NCBI GenBank assembly: GCA_902363135.1
Contig: CABIZF010000002.1
Location: forward strand, 248,001 to 312,000
Direction of reading: 5' to 3'
DNA from: Lachnospiraceae bacterium
Lineage (GTDB): Bacteria > Bacillota > Clostridia > Lachnospirales > Lachnospiraceae
DNA: 64,000 bases
The notes beneath the pieces are model-generated. The model was not told where the DNA came from, searched no databases, and worked only from the letters and a program-made list of their open reading frames with translations. Of this stretch, positions 42,826 to 53,000 are shown in pieces; position 1 is the first letter of the stretch, and the number at the start of each line of letters is the position of its first letter. The position numbers were made by a program, and so were the translations under genes.

Positions 42826-43713
42826 ATGAATATAATTAAAGGCAGAAAGCTGTCATATGAATATCAGAAGCTGGACGAAGAGGGAAATGTCGAAGAGATG
42901 ATCAGGGCCGTGGATGATGTGGATCTGGATGTGAAGGCCGGTGATTTTGTCGCGATCCTTGGACATAATGGTTCCGGCAAATCGACCCTGGCGAAGCATC
43001 TCAATGCGATCCTGATTCCGACCGAGGGGACGCTCTATGTGGACGGAAAAGATACGAGGGATGAATCGAAGCTGTGGGAGATCCGGCAGAGTGCGGGCAT
43101 GGTGTTCCAGAACCCGGACAACCAGATCATCGGCACGATCGTCGATGAGGATGTCGGATTCGGCCCGGAAAATATGGGTGTGCCGTCAGCGGAGATATGG
43201 AAGCGCGTAGAGAAAAGCCTGAAGGCGGTCGGCATGTGGGAGTACCGCGACCATTCGCCGAACAAGCTCTCAGGCGGACAGAAGCAGCGCGTGGCAATCG
43301 CGGGTGTGGTAGCGATGCAGCCAAAATGCATCGTACTCGACGAGCCGACAGCGATGCTTGATCCGAGTGGCAGACGGGAGGTCATCCGTACGGTGCAGGA
43401 GCTGAACCGGAAGGAGCACGTGACGGTCATCCTGATCACACACTATATGGAGGAGGTCATCGAGGCCGACAGGATTATCGTGATGGATCAGGGCAGGGTC
43501 GTGATGCAGGGCACGCCGAAGGAGGTTTTCTCCCACGTGGAGGAGCTGAAGGGCTATCGGCTGGATGTACCGCAGGCGACGCTGGTGGCATATGAGCTGC
43601 AGAAAAAGGGTGTGCCGCTTCCGGATGGCATTTTATCGATGCGGGAGCTCGAGCAGGAGCTGGAAAAGCTGCGCCCGGCATCCGCAGAAAGGACAGAACA
43701 GCATGGCAATTAA
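42826..43713 (+). CDS. ecfA1: ECF transporter ATPase subunit EcfA1
   Basis: This 295-residue ABC ATPase powers the energy-coupling-factor vitamin and metal transporters with EcfA2, EcfT and exchangeable S components. Walker A GHNGSGKS is at 46-53, followed by the Q-loop (FQNPDNQ), the signature LSGGQKQ near 145, and Walker [13 protein letters not shown]. The start at MNIIKG follows AGAGGACAG; a frame beginning 75 bases earlier has no ribosome site. No S component is encoded beside it, as expected for a shared (group II) module. It overlaps ecfA2 by 11 bases. Confidence 0.95.
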   Translation: MNIIKGRKLSYEYQKLDEEGNVEEMIRAVDDVDLDVKAGDFVAILGHNGSGKSTLAKHLNAILIPTEGTLYVDGKDTRDESKLWEIRQSAGMVFQNPDNQIIGTIVDEDVGFGPENMGVPSAEIWKRVEKSLKAVGMWEYRDHSPNKLSGGQKQRVAIAGVVAMQPKCIVLDEPTAMLDPSGRREVIRTVQELNRKEHVTVILITHYMEEVIEADRIIVMDQGRVVMQGTPKEVFSHVEELKGYRLDVPQATLVAYELQKKGVPLPDGILSMRELEQELEKLRPASAERTEQHGN

Positions 43714-44551
43714 AATTGACCATTTAAATTATGTATACAGTGAGGGCACCGCATTTGAAAAGCATGCATTAAAGGATGTGAACCTGGAGATCCCGGACGG
43801 GCAGTTCATCGGCGTCATCGGACATACCGGATCAGGAAAGTCGACTCTGATCCAGCATCTGAACGGGCTTTTGAAGGGAACGAGCGGAGCCATCTATTAT
43901 AATGGAACGAACATTTACGGTGAAGGCTACAATATGAAGGAGCTGCGCAGCAAGGTCGGGCTGGTATTCCAGTATCCGGAGCACCAGCTGTTCGAGATCG
44001 ATGTATTTACAGACGTCTGCTTTGGCCCGAAGAATCTCGGTCTTCCAAAGGAGGAGGTCGAGCGGCGTGCGTATGAGGCACTGCGGCTGGTCGGACTGAA
44101 GGAAAAGAATTTTAAAAAGTCGCCGTTCGAGCTTTCGGGCGGACAGAAGCGCCGTGTGGCGATCGCCGGGATCCTTGCGATGGAGCCGGATGTGCTCGTG
44201 CTCGATGAGCCGACCGCGGGGCTTGATCCGAAGGGAAGAGATGACATTCTGGATCAGGTGAAGCGTCTGCATGAGGAGCGGCATATCACAGTCATCCTCG
44301 TTTCCCACAGTATGGAGGATGTCGCGCGGTACGTCGACCGGATCATTGTCATGAATAAAGGACAGGTGCGGTTTGACGGCGTGCCAAGAGAGGTGTTCCG
44401 GCATTACCGTGAGCTGGAGGAGATCGGACTGGCTGCGCCTCAGGTGACGTATCTCATGCACGACCTCGCGGCTGCGGGCTGGGAGGTCGATGTGGATGCG
44501 ACGACGGTAGAGGAGGCTGCGGATGCGATTTACCGCTGCCTTGGCAGGTGA
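43703..44551 (+). CDS. ecfA2: ECF transporter ATPase subunit EcfA2
   Basis: This is the 282-residue partner ATPase. Walker A GHTGSGKS is at 40-47, the Q-loop is FQYPEHQ, the signature is ELSGGQKRR, and Walker B is [14 protein letters not shown]. The [10 protein letters not shown] segment is typical of EcfA2. The ATG at MAIKID lies inside the end of ecfA1, preceded by AAAGGACAG, showing translational coupling. Confidence 0.95.
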   Translation: MAIKIDHLNYVYSEGTAFEKHALKDVNLEIPDGQFIGVIGHTGSGKSTLIQHLNGLLKGTSGAIYYNGTNIYGEGYNMKELRSKVGLVFQYPEHQLFEIDVFTDVCFGPKNLGLPKEEVERRAYEALRLVGLKEKNFKKSPFELSGGQKRRVAIAGILAMEPDVLVLDEPTAGLDPKGRDDILDQVKRLHEERHITVILVSHSMEDVARYVDRIIVMNKGQVRFDGVPREVFRHYRELEEIGLAAPQVTYLMHDLAAAGWEVDVDATTVEEAADAIYRCLGR

Positions 44552-44610
44552 CTGGTCTGTCCGCAGACGGGTCAAGGTGCTGCAGTGCACAAAGGTGAAT
44601 GGAGAAAATT

Positions 44611-45447
44611 ATGTTAAGAGATATTACATTAGGCCAATATTATCCGGCGGATTCCGTCATTCATAAACTGGACCCAAGAGTAAAGCTCGCAGGCACGATG
44701 GTGTTTATTATCTCCCTGTTTGCTTTTCATTCTATAGAAGCATATATTGTGGCGACACTCGCGCTGGCAGCTGTGATCCGCATTTCAAAGGTGCCGTTTC
44801 GCTTTATGGTGCGCGGCCTGAAGTCGATCATCATGCTGCTTCTGATCACGGTCGTCTTCAATCTGTTCCTGATTCCGGGTACGCCGGTCGTTCATTTCTG
44901 GAAGCTGACGGTCACGCGGGAGGGTATCGAGACGGCGGTGGCGATGGCGGTTCGCCTCGTTTACCTGATTGTCGGCTCGTCCGTCATGACACTGACGACC
45001 ACGCCGAACAATCTGACGGACGGTCTGGAAAAGGCGATGCGCCCGCTAGGAAGGCTTCACGTTCCGGTACACGATATCGCGATGATGATGTCAATCGCAC
45101 TGCGTTTCATTCCGATTCTGCTCGATGAGACCGATAAAATCATGAAGGCGCAGATGGCGCGGGGCGCGGATTTTGAGTCCGGCAATCTGATGCAGAAAGC
45201 AAAAAATATGGTTCCGCTTCTCGTGCCGCTGTTCATCTCCGCATTCCGCAGGGCGAATGATCTGGCGATGGCAATGGAGGCAAGAGGATACCACGGCGGC
45301 GAGGGACGTACAAAAATGAAGCCGCTTGTGTATGTCAGCCGGGATCATATGGCGTATCTCATACTGCTGCTGTACCTGATTGTGATGTTTATAGCGAGCC
45401 GGGTAAATGTGATTGAGACACTGGTGATATCAGTGCTTCACTGGTAG
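44611..45447 (+). CDS. ecfT: ECF transporter transmembrane subunit EcfT
   Basis: This membrane protein couples the two ATPases to S components. It has five or so membrane segments (about 25-60, 67-90, 105-125, 240-265) and two coupling-helix motifs, QMARGADF and MEARGYHGG, with the expected A-R-G core. The start 12 bases after an earlier in-frame ATG is preferred, because TGGAG lies seven bases before it; the earlier ATG would add four residues. truA follows after 20 nt. Confidence 0.93.
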   Translation: MLRDITLGQYYPADSVIHKLDPRVKLAGTMVFIISLFAFHSIEAYIVATLALAAVIRISKVPFRFMVRGLKSIIMLLLITVVFNLFLIPGTPVVHFWKLTVTREGIETAVAMAVRLVYLIVGSSVMTLTTTPNNLTDGLEKAMRPLGRLHVPVHDIAMMMSIALRFIPILLDETDKIMKAQMARGADFESGNLMQKAKNMVPLLVPLFISAFRRANDLAMAMEARGYHGGEGRTKMKPLVYVSRDHMAYLILLLYLIVMFIASRVNVIETLVISVLHW

Positions 45448-45467
45448 AAACGGAAAGGGAAGCTGTC

Positions 45468-46226
45468 ATGAAACGTGTAAAACTGATTGTCGCCTATGAT
45501 GGCACCAACTACTGCGGGTGGCAGGTGCAGCCGAATGGCGAGACGATCGAGAGCATGCTCAACCGTCATCTTACGGAGCTTTTAAAAGAGGAGATCCATG
45601 TCATCGGTGCGAGCCGGACGGACTCTGGCGTCCACGCGGATGGAAATGTGGCGGTCTTTGATACGAATGCCAGGATGCCAGCGGACCGCATCTCCTATGC
45701 GATGAATACACGCCTCCCGGCAGATATCCGGATACAGGATTCCTGCGAGGTGCCGCCGGATTTTCATCCGCGTTTCCAGCAGACGGTCAAGACCTACGAA
45801 TACCGGATCTGCAACCGCCGCTTTCCGAATCCGATCGAGCGGTTGTATTCTCTTTTCTATTACTGGGATTTAGACCTTGAAAAGATGCAGAAGGCTGCGT
45901 CCTGTCTGGTCGGGACGCATGATTTCACGAGCTTCTGTACGAAAAAGGAAGAGGTGACGAACCACGTGCGCACGATCTATGAGCTGGATCTGACCAGGAG
46001 CGGAGATATGATCATCCTGCGCATCCGTGGCAACGGCTTCCTCTACAATATGGTCCGCATCATCACCGGCACCCTGCTTCGGGTCGGCGGCGGGATGATC
46101 GCACCGGAAGAGATCCCGGACATCCTTGCGGCAAAGGACCGCGGGCGTGCCGGAGAGACCGCACCGCCACAGGGGCTGCGGCTCGTGAAGATCGAGTATC
46201 CGGAGTGGGAAGAAAAGAACCGTTAA
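45468..46226 (+). CDS. truA: tRNA pseudouridine synthase A
   Basis: TruA makes pseudouridine at positions 38-40 of the tRNA anticodon arm. The 252-residue length is normal. The catalytic Asp52 lies in GASRTDSGVHA, and the conserved RRRF-like and FLYNMVR segments are present, the latter near 185-192. It is the last gene of the ecfA1-ecfA2-ecfT-truA cluster, an arrangement common in Firmicutes. It ends four bases before the convergent DUF402 gene. Confidence 0.95.
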   Translation: MKRVKLIVAYDGTNYCGWQVQPNGETIESMLNRHLTELLKEEIHVIGASRTDSGVHADGNVAVFDTNARMPADRISYAMNTRLPADIRIQDSCEVPPDFHPRFQQTVKTYEYRICNRRFPNPIERLYSLFYYWDLDLEKMQKAASCLVGTHDFTSFCTKKEEVTNHVRTIYELDLTRSGDMIILRIRGNGFLYNMVRIITGTLLRVGGGMIAPEEIPDILAAKDRGRAGETAPPQGLRLVKIEYPEWEEKNR

Positions 46227-46230
46227 GCCA

Positions 46231-46725
46231 TCAGTTGCCCGTATCTATGGCTTCATAGTCCTCGATATATTTTTGCAGCTTCGGGAATGCACCTTTATAA
46301 ATGAGGGAGAGCAGCTTGTCCAGCCTGCGCAGTGCCATCTGCATTTGCTCGGCTGTGATGAGCCGATCCCGGAACGCATCCGCCAGCTCATCCAGATCCA
46401 CGACCCGCACGAAGCCGTCCGGGTAGACGATGACATCTGCGAGCAGATCAGTAAAGACATAGGTCTCTGTCTCCGGATCGTAGGTGTGGCAGATGATGTC
46501 ACAGTACCAGCTGATCAGATTCCCGTCGTGGTCATAAAACTTGCTGACCTTGAAGCCGCGGTCTATAAAATAGCAGGAGTAGCCGTGGTGCAGCGTCTTC
46601 TTCGGGTGAATCGTGTCCCACTTTGTAATAATCACTTCCGGATCCCGGTAAAGTATCACGTCCTTATCAAGAAGCAGACATTCTTCTGGTATCACTCGTT
46701 TTCGGTATAATTTCACGTCACCCAT
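46231..46725 (-). CDS. DUF402 domain protein
   Basis: This 164-residue cytoplasmic protein contains the DUF402 beta barrel (about 35-135). Characteristic acidic and aromatic residues occur in KFYDHDGNLISWYCDII and VFTDLLADVIVYPDG. Family members include nucleoside tri/diphosphate phosphatases and an RNase-associated FAU-1 domain, so nucleotide hydrolysis is likely but unproven. A C-terminal helical tail (about 140-164) follows. The start at MGDVKLY follows GAAGGGAGAAATC; an upstream frame of 26 residues lacks a site. Confidence 0.85.
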   Translation of the reverse strand: MGDVKLYRKRVIPEECLLLDKDVILYRDPEVIITKWDTIHPKKTLHHGYSCYFIDRGFKVSKFYDHDGNLISWYCDIICHTYDPETETYVFTDLLADVIVYPDGFVRVVDLDELADAFRDRLITAEQMQMALRRLDKLLSLIYKGAFPKLQKYIEDYEAIDTGN

Positions 46726-46821
46726 CTGATTTCTCCCTTCCGGCCCGGAAGCCTGATGCGTCCAGGCTGTATGAATTTTGTATTTACATAGTCTTTTGTA
46801 CACTGCCTGTAGGATGTCAGG

Positions 46822-46983
46822 TCAAGCGGATATTCGCAATCCGCTTTGCTACTTGCTCATAACCGAATGCTGCTTTGCAGCTTATCAGGAGTGGCTTGCA
46901 CCACTCCTGATACAAGCAAGTCCCAACCCACTGCTTATTGCTTTGCGCAATTGAAGCAGGGGACTTGCTTGATTCGGTTAAAA
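46822..46983 (+). repeat. Family B element, full copy
   Basis: In order: GCGGATATTCGCAATCCGC hairpin, AACCGAAT, GCTGC-TTT-GCAGC, GGAGTGG-CTTGCA-CCACTCC, a long arm AAGCAAGTCCC ... GGGACTTGCTT with inner ATTGC/GCAAT, then ATTCGGTT. The AACCGAAT and ATTCGGTT ends are inverted copies. Full copies also lie at 60886 and 62013. Confidence 0.88.
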
Positions 46984-47091
46984 TCTGTCGGCGGTCGAAA
47001 ATTTATAATGAGAATAGCAGAAACGCGGCAGAAAGTCTATATAAAGATGTGCTTCCTGACACAAAAATTTGGAAAAACGGAAGAAAAAGAG

Positions 47092-47138
47092 GGCCTTTCC
47101 GAAGATGAGTGAAAAATTCATTTTCGGAGGGGCTTTTT
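47092..47138 (+). terminator. Terminator-like hairpin without a clear gene
   Basis: TTCCGAAGATGA and TCATTTTCGGAG pair around a short A-rich loop inside a GCC/GGC closing stem, followed by five Ts. No intact gene precedes it. The stretch 46984-47091 shows nothing else. Confidence 0.55.
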
Positions 47139-47176
47139 GACGTTTTTGTAAAGCGCAGGGATGAACTACCTATGGC

Positions 47177-47365
47177 AAACGAAAGGATTTAATTTATGAA
47201 ATCGGTGTGTATCATAATTATCAACTGGTATTTCAGACCGAGCTTCGGATTCCACTTGGCTATGAGAAAAAGACCGGGCAGGCGATCGCGCTTCCGCTCA
47301 AGCAGTTCGGGCTGCTTCGCGTGTTCAGCTCCGTCTATCTGCTGGCGAAGCGGTATCAGATATAG
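47177..47365 (+). pseudogene. C-terminal gene fragment, unrecognised
   Basis: A frame without start codon reads ..DLIYEIGVYHNYQLVFQTE, then LRIPLGYEKKTGQAIALPLK and LLRVFSSVYLLAKRYQI before a stop. It has natural protein-like composition and codon use, unlike the AT-rich DNA after it (47366-47519), and lacks any start or ribosome site. It looks like the tail of a larger gene cut off by deletion. The family is not recognised. Confidence 0.4.
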
Positions 47366-47519
47366 AAAAATGATTATGGATTTGTGAAATTAAAACACAA
47401 AAAGTTGCAAACAAGAATAAAAAGTAATACTATAAAAAGAGATATATCTAAAACAAAAAAGATCTTTTCGGAAAATAAGAAAATACACCAATAAAAGACC
47501 AATACAAGTGCGCACCCCG

Positions 47520-47548
47520 TTGCTGATTTTACCCAAACATGCTATAGT
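47520..47548 (+). promoter_or_regulatory. Promoter of the Rpn-family remnant
   Basis: TTGCTG and TATAGT are 17 bp apart with TGC before the -10, followed by AAAGGAGAAAC and a TTG start. Confidence 0.7.
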
Positions 47549-47563
47549 GAAAGGAGAAACGGA

Positions 47564-48096
47564 TTGGAGAAAACCGAAGAAAGTAAGACAACACAACAGA
47601 ATATTGACTTTGTTACATCATCGGAAGGATATCGCCCATTGCAGGATCTGAACCTGATTGATGACTACAAGATCCGAAACTGATTTTACAGAATGGGCTG
47701 ACAGTTGTGTTTTTAAACACAAAAGGAAGGGATGTCACTGGGGCAGAGCCGGAATTGATAGCGTTTCTTCGTTTTGTAGAGAACAGCACGGCGGAAGAAG
47801 CACATCTGTCCGAAGACCCGCGTATTCAGGAGATGTATAAAAAGATCAATACTCTGAAGAACAGCGAGACTGTGGAGGCGGACTATATGACGGCAGAAGA
47901 GTATAAGAGAAGGCTACAGGAAGAGGCAGAGGAAAAAGGGAAAATCAGAGGGGAAATCCAGACGCAATTAGATATGCTTCAAGTGGTGATGCGGAAGTTT
48001 GGAAAGACTGCTGACGAAGCAATGGATATGCTGGAGATTGCGCCTGAAAGACGAGAGAGTTATAAGGAGAAGCTGCAGAAAATGGCACTGCAATAA
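47564..48096 (+). pseudogene. Rpn-family PD-(D/E)XK nuclease/transposase remnant, internally deleted
   Basis: The first 39 codons (TTG start) read KTEESKTTQQNIDFVTSSEG and YRPLQDLNLIDD, the usual N-terminus of this family, then stop. In another frame, DPKLILQNGLTVVFLNTKG begins the conserved C-terminal part, ending with a Glu/Lys-rich coiled coil (EEYKRRLQEEAEEKGKIRGE). The nuclease core of about 150 residues is missing between them, with the junction near 47660. A 129-residue C-terminal frame from 47707 is still open, but catalytic function must be lost. Rpn proteins are recombination-promoting nucleases. Confidence 0.7.
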
Positions 48097-48105
48097 TAGA
48101 CAAAT

Positions 48106-48164
48106 AAAAAAACAGTTGGAATACTTTGCACCGTATGAGGCGTAAATATCCCAACTGTTTTTTT
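48106..48164 (+). terminator. Terminator after the Rpn remnant
   Basis: AAACAGTTGG-ATA pairs with TAT-CCCAACTGTTT over a long imperfect stem and is followed by a T run. A-rich sequence on the other side may let it work both ways, for the convergent serine hydrolase gene too. Confidence 0.8.
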
Positions 48165-48179
48165 GCGATTTTATGATGA

Positions 48180-48262
48180 TGCAGAATTGCGGGAGCTGCT
48201 TCGCAGCGGAGCAATTCGTAGGCATCAGTTGGGTCAAAATACCTTTTGACCTCAACATCATT
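48180..48262 (+). repeat. Composite hairpin element, families A and F
   Basis: Family A part: GAATTGCGGGA-GCTGC-TTC-GCAGC-GGAGCAATTC. Family F part: GGGTCAAAATACCTTTTGACC followed by CAACATCAT. Order and spacing match 2418-2491. Confidence 0.82.
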
Positions 48263-48277
48263 TTATGCGATTGCTTT

Positions 48278-49195
48278 TTATAGCTGCACCAGCAGCTCTT
48301 CATGCAGCGCTTTTTTCACCCGCTCGAAATTTCCATTTTCCGGACACTGGATCGATACGACAAGTCCGCTTTCTGGCAGGATGGTCGAGATCTGGCCGTA
48401 TGCGCCGTCGGCGCGGTAGGAGTTCGGATAAGGGCTCATCCAGAACTGATAGCCATAGCCTACAGACCACGGATCGTCCGTCTTTGGGAATGTAAATTTT
48501 GGCGTGGAGACTTCCCTGACCCAGGCTGGATCGAGCAGCTGTTGGCCATTCCAGCGCCCGTTTGCCAGATACAGCTGGCCCAGCTTCATCATCTCGGTGC
48601 AGGTGAGGTACATCCCGCCGCCTCCGTTTGGATGTCCCTGCGGGTCATGCTCCCAGAGGGGCCATCCCATATCCATAGGCGCAAGAATTCGTTCATACAG
48701 GTATTCACCCATACGTTTTCCGACCGCCCGTTCCACCATATGCCCGGCGAGGATGCTGTCGGCGGAAGAATAGCAGAATTCAGTTCCTGGCTCTGTGAGC
48801 ACCGGTTGGCTGAGCATATAGCGCTCGTAGTCCGGTGCGCCGACGCCGGGACGGCGGTGATTGTTCATGAGAAGCGCTTTTCCAAAGCCACTCGACATAC
48901 AGAGCAGGTGCTTTAGCTGAATTTTTTCGAGGCGTGGATCCGGATGCTCCGGCAGCTTGTCAGGAAAGGCATCGACCAGCCGGTCATCCAGATGCAGGAC
49001 GCCATCGGATATCGCAAGCCCGACAGCGGTGACGGTGAAGCCCTTTGTGTGGGAGTAGATGTTGCGCGGTGCATTTGGCGCATAGTGCATTTCCCAGAGG
49101 ATGCGGTGCTCGTCGCCCACGCTGATCGCCTCCAGCGGCAGATTTTGATTACTTGCATAGTGATGAAAGTGTTGCAGTTTTGCTTCCAGTGACAT
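48278..49195 (-). CDS. Serine hydrolase, class C beta-lactamase-like fold
   Basis: The 305-residue protein resembles the beta-lactamase/D-alanyl carboxypeptidase/esterase (Pfam Beta-lactamase) group. The catalytic SxxK is SHTK at 48-51, and the second motif is YSS at 142-144 (in place of YxN). A His/Gly-type third motif may be YGYQFW..DGAYGQ near 245-268. No signal peptide is visible, so it is probably a cytoplasmic esterase or peptidase rather than a resistance enzyme. AGAAGGAGGATACT precedes the ATG. The upstream promoter region has been replaced by an IS605-type right end that stops about ten bases before the start codon. Confidence 0.87.
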   Translation of the reverse strand: MSLEAKLQHFHHYASNQNLPLEAISVGDEHRILWEMHYAPNAPRNIYSHTKGFTVTAVGLAISDGVLHLDDRLVDAFPDKLPEHPDPRLEKIQLKHLLCMSSGFGKALLMNNHRRPGVGAPDYERYMLSQPVLTEPGTEFCYSSADSILAGHMVERAVGKRMGEYLYERILAPMDMGWPLWEHDPQGHPNGGGGMYLTCTEMMKLGQLYLANGRWNGQQLLDPAWVREVSTPKFTFPKTDDPWSVGYGYQFWMSPYPNSYRADGAYGQISTILPESGLVVSIQCPENGNFERVKKALHEELLVQL

Positions 49196-49205
49196 AGTAT
49201 CCTCC

Positions 49206-49345
49206 TTCTGGTCAACTACCCACGACCTAAAGGTCATGGGCTTGTAACTGCCCAGTCGTACTAACGGCCTACACCTCCGACCTTTAACCCCAATAGATAT
49301 TGCTACCTAAAGTGGCGTTACATCATAGGGTGGTTGACAGCACCC
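49206..49345 (-). mobile_element. IS200/IS605-type right end with omega-RNA-like scaffold
   Basis: The end carries the hairpin CCCACGACCT-AA-AGGTCATGGG (49219-49240). Before it, on the minus strand, lies a structured stretch after the tnpB stop (ATGTAACGCCACTTTAGGTA..GGTCGGAGGTGTAGGCC). In intact elements the tnpB 3' region and right end form the omega RNA, with the adjoining DNA as guide. Here that adjoining DNA is the ribosome site and start of the serine hydrolase gene. Confidence 0.75.
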
Positions 49346-49358
49346 TTTGCAACAAAGT

Positions 49359-49733
49359 TTACTCTGTTACAACTGTATTAGATACTTGGCTATCAACAAG
49401 ATAGTTCATTCCCATACGATACAGATTCATAGCTCCAATGCGGTCATCATTTGATTTGTAACCACAGTTTTTGCAAGTAAACAAATGTATCTTCTTATTG
49501 CGGTTAGACTTTTCAACGCGTCCACAACAAGGGCAGCACTGACTTGTATAGCGAGGGTCTACCTTAATAATGGAAGACTGATTTTGTTTAGCCTTGTAAA
49601 TTAGTTTCTGTTCTAAATCATAGAACGACCACGATACAGAAACATAACGGTCTTTGGTTTTGACGCTTTCTATAGTATTACAAATGACAGCAAAGGATGA
49701 AATGACAGGGAAAATATCTGTCTGACTTTGGCA
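49359..49733 (-). pseudogene. tnpB: tnpB (IS605 OrfB) 3' remnant
   Basis: An open frame of 124 codons without a start encodes the end of TnpB: a WSFYDLEQKLIYKAK helix, VDPRYTSQCCPCCGR and FTCKNCGYKSNDDRIGAMNLY. These give the four zinc-ribbon cysteines and the third RuvC Asp (DDRIGA-type). The first roughly 250 residues, including the first RuvC motif, are gone, so nuclease action is not expected. The break lies near 49733, where the sequence changes to family E repeat. Confidence 0.85.
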
Positions 49734-49756
49734 TCATTTTATCGCCAGATCCGTGG

Positions 49757-49850
49757 AGGGTCAAGCATTTCCTAATGGTTATTTTTCGGTGCTTCTTTTT
49801 CATGCAAGCATGAAACGCATGACCTTTTTATTCTAGTATCATACAATCCA
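49757..49850 (-). repeat. Hairpin family E copy (inverted)
   Basis: Read on the minus strand, AAAAGGTCATGCGTTTCATGC-TTGCATGAA is followed by GCACCGAAAAATAACCATT. The latter also matches what follows the 2304 copy (ACACCGAAAAGTAGCCATT at about 2367), so the unit is about 95 bases long. Confidence 0.7.
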
Positions 49851-49893
49851 TAAACAATATGCTTGTTCTAAATAAATAGTTATATAAAAATAC

Positions 49894-49922
49894 TTGCAAT
49901 ATCTAACAAAAAGTGATAAACT
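49894..49922 (+). promoter_or_regulatory. Promoter of the thioester adhesin gene
   Basis: TTGCAA and TAAACT are 17 bp apart, leaving a leader of about 135 nt. The surrounding 49851-50000 is AT-rich. Confidence 0.65.
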
Positions 49923-50064
49923 ACGTGTAACATCTAAAGATCTCTGGCATACGCAAAATTCCCTGTAAGCAAATGGTCAGACAAGATTTTCGCAGAAGAG
50001 AGAAGGAGATTTTCTCTGGTCTGGGATGATTTTGTGCTACCGAAAAGAAAGGGAAGACGGATTT

Positions 50065-53000
50065 ATGAAGAAAAAGACATTGATGAGGGGCCTCGCCGGG
50101 ATGCTGGCGGCCGGAATGCTGGCGGCCGGAATGCTGTGCCTTATGTCGGTGACATCGTATGTAAATGCGGCAGAGCAAGGGTATGTACAGACAACGGAGA
50201 GATCTGCGGAATTTTATGGAGTGAATGCAGAAACGCAGGATTTAGACATAACTACAAATGAGACGGACAGCCTGGAAATAGCAGATACAGGTAAGCATGC
50301 TTCAGGCGGCTCCGACGCGGATAAAAGCGCGGAGAGTGAACTGGATAAAATGCCGCAGGAGTCAGAGCGGACAAATCATGCGGATGAAATACCGGATGAG
50401 AACGGTCAGGTCGGATGCGCGGATGCAAATGAGAAGGATGCAGAGTGTGCGGATGCGACTGAGAAAATGACGTCAGAATCAGATGAGACCGGGAAGATGG
50501 AGCCAGAGTCGGACGCGACCGAAAAAATGACGTCAGAATCAGATGAGACCGGGAAGATGGAATCAGAGTCGGATGCAGCTGAGAAAATGACATCAGAATC
50601 AGATGAGACCGGGAAGATGGAATCAGAGTCGGATGTAGCTGAGAAAATGACATCAGGATCAGATGAGACCGGGAAAGAGGAATCAGAATCGGATGCATCC
50701 GAGGAAATGGAGTCAGAGCCGGATACGGAAAAGGAGAGCGAGGAAACGCTTCCGGATTTCTATGAATACTGGCAGGATGGGCCGATGCGACGGCTTGGGA
50801 TGTCCGGAATGAGACGGGCGGGGAATCCGACGGTGAAAAGGGATGAGTCACTGATCCTGCATTATCTGGATTTTCCGTGCTATTTCAAATATGTGACCAA
50901 TCATGGGATGAGCACGGGAGGCAAGACCGTGGCAGCTTACTGTGTTTACAATACGAGAGAGGCTCCGGAGAATGAGGCATACAAGCCGTCAGGCGACGGC
51001 CCTTTTTCTAAGGAGATTACATACTGCCTGTACAATGGCTGCCGGTATCGCGGCAGTACGGCATACAATTCCAGGTATTCTGCCGGTGACTGGAAGAAGG
51101 ATTACTACATCACACAGATTGCGGTGCATATCATCAACTGTCAGCAGGGCCGGGAGACCTCGATCGAGAAGAAGCTGAAAAAATCGATGGATACGAAGGT
51201 TTATAATCTGGCCTACAAGATGGTAGAAGATGCCTATGCAGATACGACACAGGTTAGTGCAGACAATAATCAGACGATGGAAGTGACCTGCAGTATTTCT
51301 CCGACGACGCAGGATACGTGGGTGCAGCAGGCAGATGGGACCTGGCGGACACAGGCAGAGTTTGTCTGCACTTCGAATCTGCCGGGTCGGATTATCGATG
51401 CTGCCCTGATGCCGGAGGGGACACTTCCGGACGGCGTGAGCATTGCGAAAAAGGAGGAAGGAGATCTGCTGTCACCATTTTGGTTCACAGCGACGGATGA
51501 AGCATACCGGAAGCTGAGCCGGGAGCGGACGGAGATCAAAGCGACTCTGGAGGTGAGCTGTGAGGAGTATGGAGGCTGGTGGTATGTGCCGGTGAACAGC
51601 AGTGTAAAGCGTCAGTATGTTACCTACCTGTCGATGGATGAGACAACGATGGTACACCCTGAAGCACGCACGGTGACTGCTTCTGCGTATACGCCATATT
51701 TTGGTGTGTCTTTGCGGAAAAAAGATGCGAGGGATCAGGCAGGGGTGGCGGATGCCGTGTATGGACTATACGCGGATGAAGCCTGCAGTATGCTTGTGGC
51801 GCAGTTCCCGAAGACCGGTTCTGACGGCACAGCGGAATTAAAGGATCTGGAGCTGACACAGGACGTCTATTATGTGAAGGAGCAGAGCGCTCCTGCGGGC
51901 TATTGTGTGGATGAGAGAGCCTATCCGGTTCAGGTATCTGCACAGGCAGAGGTGCAGCTGGAGCTGGTCGATCAGGTACAGATGACGCAGCTTCAGATTA
52001 AGAAAGAGGGTGAATTGCTGACAGGAGCAGATATCCGTGACGATGGAGTGACGTTTCGTTATGAGGTGCGGGCGTTATCCGGAGCAGTGTTTGATCTGTA
52101 TGCAGCAGATACCATAAAGAATGAGAGAGGTGTGGCGGTATACGGAAAGGATGCGCTCGTTGAGGGCGGACTGACAACGGGAGCTGACGGGTATGCGATA
52201 AGCGGAAGGCTTTATCCGGGAAGCTACTATCTGATTGAGAAAAGCGCACCGTCTCATATGGTCAGCGACGGTACAAAGATTCCGGTAGAATTGAAGACAG
52301 AAGATCAGAGGAAGGAAGTGACGGTGACACCCGTGACGGTTCGCAATCGACGTCAGCGCCTGTCGCTTCAGGTGAACAAAAAGGACAGCGAGACAAAGAA
52401 CGGAGTCGCTGCGGCTGCATTTGGGGTATTTGCGCAGGAGGAGATCCGGGACTGGAACGGAGACGTGCTGATACAGCCGCAGACATTGCTTGGTACGGCT
52501 CATTCGGATGAAAATGGCCTGGCAGCATTTCAGGCGGATCTGCCGTGTGGATACCGTTACTTCGTGCGGGAGCTTACGGCACCTGTCGGCTATCAGTTAA
52601 ATAAAGCGTGGAAATATGAGTTTTCTTTTGAAGATCATCCGGAGCTGGAAGCACAGGAAATGACAGCTGAGTGTATGGAGGAACGTCTGAGAGCTTCTCT
52701 GCGGCTTCAGAAGGTGGATATGGAGACGGCAGAAGTGCTCCCGCAGGGGGATGCGTCTCTGGAAGGGGCAAAGTACGGACTGTTTGCCAGAAGAGACATT
52801 GTACATCCGGATGGAAAGAGCGGCGTGATCTACCGTGCGGGAGATCAGGTGACGGTCCTTACGACGGATGGCTCCGGACGTGCGGGGGCTACAGATTTAT
52901 ATCCGGGTCTCTATTATGTAAAAGAGCTGGAGGCTCCGGCAGGATATGTGCGGGATGAAACAGAATATGAAGTAAAGCTTGCGGCCGATCAGGAAGTGGA

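Noticed and set aside
46846..47112. Plus-strand frame of 88 codons
   Set aside because: Most of it lies inside a family B element and no ribosome site precedes it.
48278..49195. Antibiotic-resistance beta-lactamase
   Set aside because: The SxxK/Tyr fold is present, but the second motif is YSS, there is no signal peptide, and the closest layout is that of esterase or peptidase relatives.
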